Positions 59,471-64,000 of a stretch of DNA of 64,000 bases are shown piece after piece. The stretch spans positions 28,201,501 to 28,265,500 of the forward strand of contig NC_091661.1 of assembly GCF_042453785.1 (NCBI RefSeq), read 5' to 3'. The notes beneath the pieces were generated by a model. The model searched no databases. It saw only the letters and a list, made by a program, of their open reading frames with translations, and was not told where the DNA came from. The DNA is from Malus domestica (Eukaryota; Streptophyta; Magnoliopsida; Rosales; Rosaceae). The first letter of the stretch is position 1. Each line of letters opens with the position of its first letter. A program made the translations under genes and the position numbers.

Positions 59471-62400
59471 TGCTCTTAGCATTTCATCAATAAGCCAATT
59501 GTCGACTCGCTCTGTTTTCTGCAGAGAAAAGGTAGTAAAACGCACAAACGAAAACTACGAAAGTGAACCATATTAAAAAAAAAGACAGTACCGATACTTA
59601 CAGATGGGTAGCAATTCTTCACTATGTCCTTGAGTGTCAACCTTAAGCAGAACAAAAGGAATTTAGCACCTAGCCATGAGGCACCCGAAGTTCTTCTCTC
59701 CTGAAACAGAAAACTATATTATGAGACTGTTTTTAATCAAGCTTACTTTGGCGAACAACACAGAGGAATATCCTGGAATAACATTCCCACCACTGTTGAT
59801 AAGAACCACAGATTTGACCAAAGCAGGCCAGAGACGAGCGACAATTGCAATAATATAACCTGGAGACAGAAAATCGTAACAAATAACAAGAAGATACACA
59901 ACAGATATGCACACTGGAGAATAAAAGCTAAAAATTAAAGCAGATAAGCCACCAGAACTGGTTAGGTAAGTTGTAAGACATTGTTTAGGTAAGTTGATCA
60001 TCTCGCTTCTAGTTTAAAACATACCACCAATTGAGTTCCCAACCAGATGTGCTGGTTCACCCACAACTTCAATAATGAAATCTCTAAGCATTTCAGCCCA
60101 CATGAGTTCAGTGTATTCAATGTTTGGCTTTTCCGATTTGCCAAATCCTAATAGTGTGATGGCCCATACTCGGTTTCCACCTTCAGCAATGGCGCGTATG
60201 TTGTCACGGTAATGCTCCAAGAAGGCTCCAAAACCATGAACCAGAAGAGTAGCAGGACCTTCTTCACCCACAACTGTATACTGACAAAAGGATAGTAGTA
60301 TCGTAGTGAAAGAGTAGGTACCCCAATCTACAACATAAAGCTAGCCAAGTATTTTTCCAGATTACAAGGCACAGAATATCTTTGAAATAGAAAAGATCAG
60401 TTTCGAACAAAATACCTGAATTAGATAGCCTTTCCATCTCCAGATACGAATACGAAATCTTCTGTCATCACTTAACTGACTTTTTAGAGAGACAAGCAAA
60501 TACCACTGTCACAAAACATAACTCAGTTGCTTACAAATATGTTATGCAATAAATAATGTTTATTTGCAAAGAAAGCAACTTAGGTAAGTCTCCGAAAAGC
60601 CACTTCAATCAAAACATAAATACAATTTTCGCATAACTGGTACAGCACCTCCATTGAGCACACCGAATCAACAGTTGCGGCAATGTAGCGGATGAATATC
60701 CAAAAGGAGACAGAAATCCAGAATCTCGTTCTTTCTTATACTTGAGAGCTTCAAAATATACTCTTCTTCTGGATAGGATACCAAGAAAAAGGGCAGGACC
60801 AAAGAGTGTAGTAAATGAAGCTCCATCCCGACTTTCAGCACAGGGCATCCGTTCATGTTTTCTGCAACAAGATTATAACAAAAGAACCTTTTAGTTAATG
60901 CAGGAATGAAGTGGAAGTTTTTTTACTGTAAAATATGACCACGTACTCCCACCAGTAGTGATCACGTTCTGTTCCCTCCAAATATCTCAAGTATGCACCC
61001 AAAGCTTTCAATGCGTTACTGGTCCCCCCTCCCAGAGAATTTCCCTTTGTAGTGACAAACATAGAATTCTCGCGCTTCTTTGATGGGACCTGGACATGTC
61101 TAGAACTCGAATTGTTTAGATTTCTTTGCCCAGGCTTCAAAATTTCCTTCATCAAAATCATTTCAGCGCACATCTCTTTCATTGAATTCCAACTCTTCCA
61201 TTTTGCATGGATTTTCTTTGATAAAATGTTTCAAATCATTAAATGTGGGGATGGGACCTGAATCATAGTAAAGCGATTATGGTCACTACTACTTGCAAGA
61301 TATATCTTCGACAAATTTAGTAACGAAACAAATCAAGTAGAAGTATAAGCAGAAGCATTAACAATATGGGAACTCTTACCCCAATCCACTTCCATGTTTC
61401 GACCAGTTAATGTTGCGGAAGACAGTGGCAAAGTTACAGGCAATCTAAGTTTGGTAAATTCATCGTATGAATCTGGAATACCCTTCAAGCTCTACATAAT
61501 CACACACTCATCCGATCAATTGCTCGATAGTAACTAAGTGAATCACCAACCAGCACCTCAAAAACAAATAAAAAAACCAATCAAGACAACGACAACTACC
61601 TTCACATCATAAAACGGAGACTGCCACAGCACAAACTTGGGGGAAGACCGCATTGCCGCCAAGGTGTCCCTGACACTATCAGTCATATTCCTTAAGCCAT
61701 ACTCCACCTCCTCCTCGGCATATACCGTACTAACAAACTGAACCTGTTGCAATCCTCTCCAATGATGAGTGGTTCAACTACTTGTTAAAGATCAACACCA
61801 GCCCATTAAGATCAGTCGGTACAAAGGAACTAGATTGGTCTAGTTCAAACATGCATGGTTTTCTCTAGAAGATTCTATAATGGGAATATGCTAGAAAACT
61901 CTAGCAAAGAAGGTTGTTCCTTAAGTTGGTGGAAGATTCTAGAAGAATGGTGAGGTTTCCACCAACATGCAAGATTAGTGTAGATAATTCTAGCTTGGGA
62001 AGTTAGTAGAATTATCTAGATAACTCTAGCATGATGTTTCCATGCTTCTCCAAGGTTCCATCCATGCCTATAAAAGGAGAAGGCATCCACACCATTTGTA
62101 TCAACCAATCAACCAAGTAACCAAGTAACCAACCAATCAATCAAGAAGGCAACCAAGTGAGAGTGAGAAGCAAGAATAGTCTTGTAGGAGTGTGAGTGAT
62201 CTAGAGTGTGTCTCTAGAAAGTGAGTGAGTGTCATTGCTTCTAAGTTGTGTCCTTGTGAGTGTTGTAATATTTTGTGTGTGTAATAGAAGTAATTTGTTT
62301 ACTTGTGTTGTCTCTCCAACACTTGTGTTAGAGTTGTGTACTCTAAGTTCTTCCCAACACTACTCTCATACAATATAGAAACCTACCCACAACTTGGATA

Positions 62401-62703
62401 CTGATGTGGCGGAATTCCAATCCAATCCTGCATTTTGATGCATTTCTGCGTGATTATCTTGGAATTCTGCCACAATGGCATCCCCGTGGCAGGAAGTTGT
62501 TTCTCCTTATACACAATAAGCAATGCTATTGATGTAACAACCTCTTTTACAAGCTCTTGAATCACATTTTAGGCATTCCCCAACCGAATCATCAAGTTCA
62601 CACCTTTATCCTTCAACGAGTTTCTCAAATCTTGCAAAGCAATCAAAACCGTTTCTTGCATTTTCTCGGGAAAACCTGCCCATTTTCCCTCCAATGAATC
62701 CAC
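59471..62703 (-). pseudogene. Photolyase-like/alpha-beta hydrolase gene, copy B, broken
   Basis: Exons on the - strand, 5' to 3': 62542-62703, about 61600-61742, 61380-61491, 60947-61257, 60649-60861, 60416-60505, 60025-60280, 59747-59859, 59602-59700, 59471-59518. The first exon (photolyase-like ALQDLRNSLKDKGVNLMIRLGNA) exists only here and contains an in-frame TAA at about 62569-62571. Other lesions are a 2-bp deletion in the 60947-61257 exon (CTCTCTT to CTCTT near 61195) and a 1-bp loss that shifts frame after SSAT in the 60649-60861 exon. In contrast to copy A, the donor after GYLIQ and the CAG acceptor at 59860 are intact. The TR-GAG insertion sits directly after the last donor. The true N-terminal and late hydrolase exons are missing. 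Confidence 0.85.
61783..62359 (+). mobile_element. 577-bp solo LTR in photolyase/hydrolase intron, copy B only
   Basis: TGTTAAAGAT...CCCAACA flanked by the TSD CTACT (61778-61782, 62360-62364). The empty site is in copy A near 24012. A TATA box (CTATAAAAGG) lies near 62069. No internal repeat or PBS, so it is a solo LTR, probably copia. Orientation is inferred from the TATA box. Confidence 0.88.
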
Positions 62704-62804
62704 CTATAGATATAATCGTACATCACTATTTGTGTAAGAGTTTTTCATGCTTTCTTGTTTGTCATTTATGCGACTTAATCTTGTTCTTGGCAATATAAGT
62801 TTAC

Positions 62805-63098
62805 ACCCATTACCTACAAGGTGATTTTCTTTAAGCGTTTAGCATGGTCATATGGAGTGAATTCAAAATTAGTGTTGTCGACGGAGATGAGTTGCCTCTG
62901 GTTGAGTAATTCCCAAGTCTCCTATTCTTCGTCTCCTCGAGACCCTCGGTACACCTGTATCACACACACGAACTTCTGACCAAATAATTTTCATAACTAT
63001 ACTCTTCACAAATCAGACACAAAGTTTGTATACCAACAGAAAATTAGTAATTTTTCCTGTGTCTTGTATTTGCAGAAGTTGAGAGATAATTAAGCAGG
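62805..63098 (+). promoter_or_regulatory. Third HMA gene: 5' UTR, leader intron end and promoter region
   Basis: Matches the reverse complement of 13340-13640, with more differences than A versus B. The leader-intron acceptor (TTTGCAG/AAGTTG) is conserved at about 63076. Only about 100 bp separates this block from the divergently oriented photolyase/hydrolase exon at 62542-62703. Confidence 0.6.
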
Positions 63099-63309
63099 AT
63101 GGCTTCTGCCCAGGGAAAAGAAAAGCCAGCAGCCATAAAGTTTCAGAAGAGCTACTTTGATGTGTTGGGGTTGTGCTGCTCATCAGAAGTTCCTATAATA
63201 GAGAATATCCTCAAGCCTCTTGAAGGTGTGAAAGAGGTTTCAGTGATTGTGCCTTCCAGAACTGTCATTGTTGTCCATGATAGCCTTCTCATTTCCCAGC
63301 TTCAAATCG
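63099..63309 (+). CDS. Third HMA2/HMA4-like ATPase, first exon only
   Basis: Encodes 70 residues of the N-terminal metal-binding domain, ending at the same GT donor and phase as in copies A and B. The metal site is CCSSE in place of CCASE, still CCxxE. Two further changes are Leu to Ile (EVPIIENIL) and Ser to Glu (GVKEVSV). Intron 1 runs from 63310 past the window end and contains the same fold-back MITE. The gene is in the opposite orientation to A and B and is the most diverged of the three. Whether the rest is intact cannot be seen. Confidence 0.9.
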
Positions 63310-63544
63310 GTAATATATTCTCTTAAATAATTTTACACCGGTTAATATTAGTATTTCCCCTTAATTCTCTAATATTTGTGCTAAAAATTGTTTATTTTTT
63401 TCTTAATAGTTGCACAACAGAAAGCAAATAGTTTTGGGAAAATTAAAAAAAAAAAAGAACGATGGCAGTAGGTGGACGTGTACTTTTTCCGTTGTGGGGG
63501 AGTTATTAATCGGCATATCGTGTACCATTATGAATAAAAAAGAT

Positions 63545-63890
63545 GGAACCGGATCCCCCCCTGATCCATATATATAATTATATATTGAGTCTGCTGAGTA
63601 GATGATTTGGACCGTTGAAATTTAATTCAACGACTACAACTATTATAATTTGCCCTCTGTTTGTACCATTATGAACCAAAAAGATGGAACCGGATCCTGT
63701 CATGATCCATATATATATTGAGCCTGCTGAGCAGGCTATCTGTACCGTTGAAATTTAATTCAACGACTACAACTATTATAATTTTTAAAGGGTCATTTAT
63801 CTGTAGCTGTTGGATCAAATTTCAATGGTCCAATCGCATGCTCACCTGATTCAGTATATATAAATCCGGAGAGGATCCGGTTCCCAAAAA
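63545..63890. mobile_element. Fold-back MITE pair in intron 1 of third HMA gene
   Basis: Two related hairpin-forming units with GGAACCGGATCC and GCTGAGCAGGC words, at the same intron position as in copies A and B but inverted with the gene. Confidence 0.72.
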
Positions 63891-64000
63891 GATAGAGACG
63901 AGCATGCCTTGTATGTTTTTCTTTACCCAACTTTCACGTACTATTTTACTTTCTTTTTCATCACCCACTACGATATCCGACCAAATTATACAAAATAAAA

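Larger units (their letters stand above)
40526..62435. repeat. Segmental duplication, copy B
   Basis: Aligns with 1-24086 in the same orientation. Copy B lacks the copia element and the 3.4-kb solo LTR of copy A, and has three insertions of its own (40774-43639, 56419-59465, 61783-62359). Beyond 62435 copy B continues into a further photolyase/hydrolase exon and the third HMA gene, while copy A passes into a CACTA element at the same base. Confidence 0.95.

Overview
This window is eukaryotic nuclear DNA from a flowering plant. Genes are split by GT-AG introns, most of the sequence is retrotransposon or DNA-transposon derived, and the recognisable host genes are plant types: a P1B-2 heavy-metal ATPase, a photolyase-like/alpha-beta hydrolase fusion gene, and ZAT-type zinc fingers with QALGGH. 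The repeat style fits a woody eudicot, perhaps Rosaceae, but that is a guess.

The backbone is a large direct segmental duplication. Copy A (1-24086, open at the left edge) and copy B (40526-62435) are about 99% identical by eye once younger insertions are removed. Each holds, left to right: the last two exons of a photolyase/hydrolase gene on the + strand; a complete nine-exon HMA2/HMA4-like Zn/Cd ATPase on the - strand; the 3' end of a Ty3/gypsy element; a long fold-back element; and the body of a broken photolyase/hydrolase gene on the - strand. A third HMA paralogue starts at 63099 on the + strand, head-to-head with the copy B photolyase/hydrolase remnant, and runs off the window.

Insertions younger than the duplication have clean 5-bp target-site duplications (TSDs) and an intact empty site in the other copy. 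Copy A has a Ty1/copia element (33-5324) and a 3.4-kb solo LTR (16878-20267). Copy B has a small copia-type element carrying a captured ZRF1/DnaJ-like fragment (40774-43639), a gag-only TR-GAG element with identical LTRs (56419-59465) and a 577-bp solo LTR (61783-62359). Copy A ends exactly at a CACTA transposon terminus.

The spacer (24087-40525) is accessory DNA: a CACTA-like element with a captured ARPC4 exon and a 340-bp tandem array; three tandem ZAT zinc-finger gene fragments; an RTE-type LINE; a large non-coding LTR-type element with a coiled-coil ORF and 65-bp repeats; and a second RTE 3' fragment ending in (TTG)n. The functional theme is copy-number change of a zinc/cadmium pump gene in a transposon-dense region. 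The caveat is that two 99%-identical copies in tandem can also be unmerged haplotypes.
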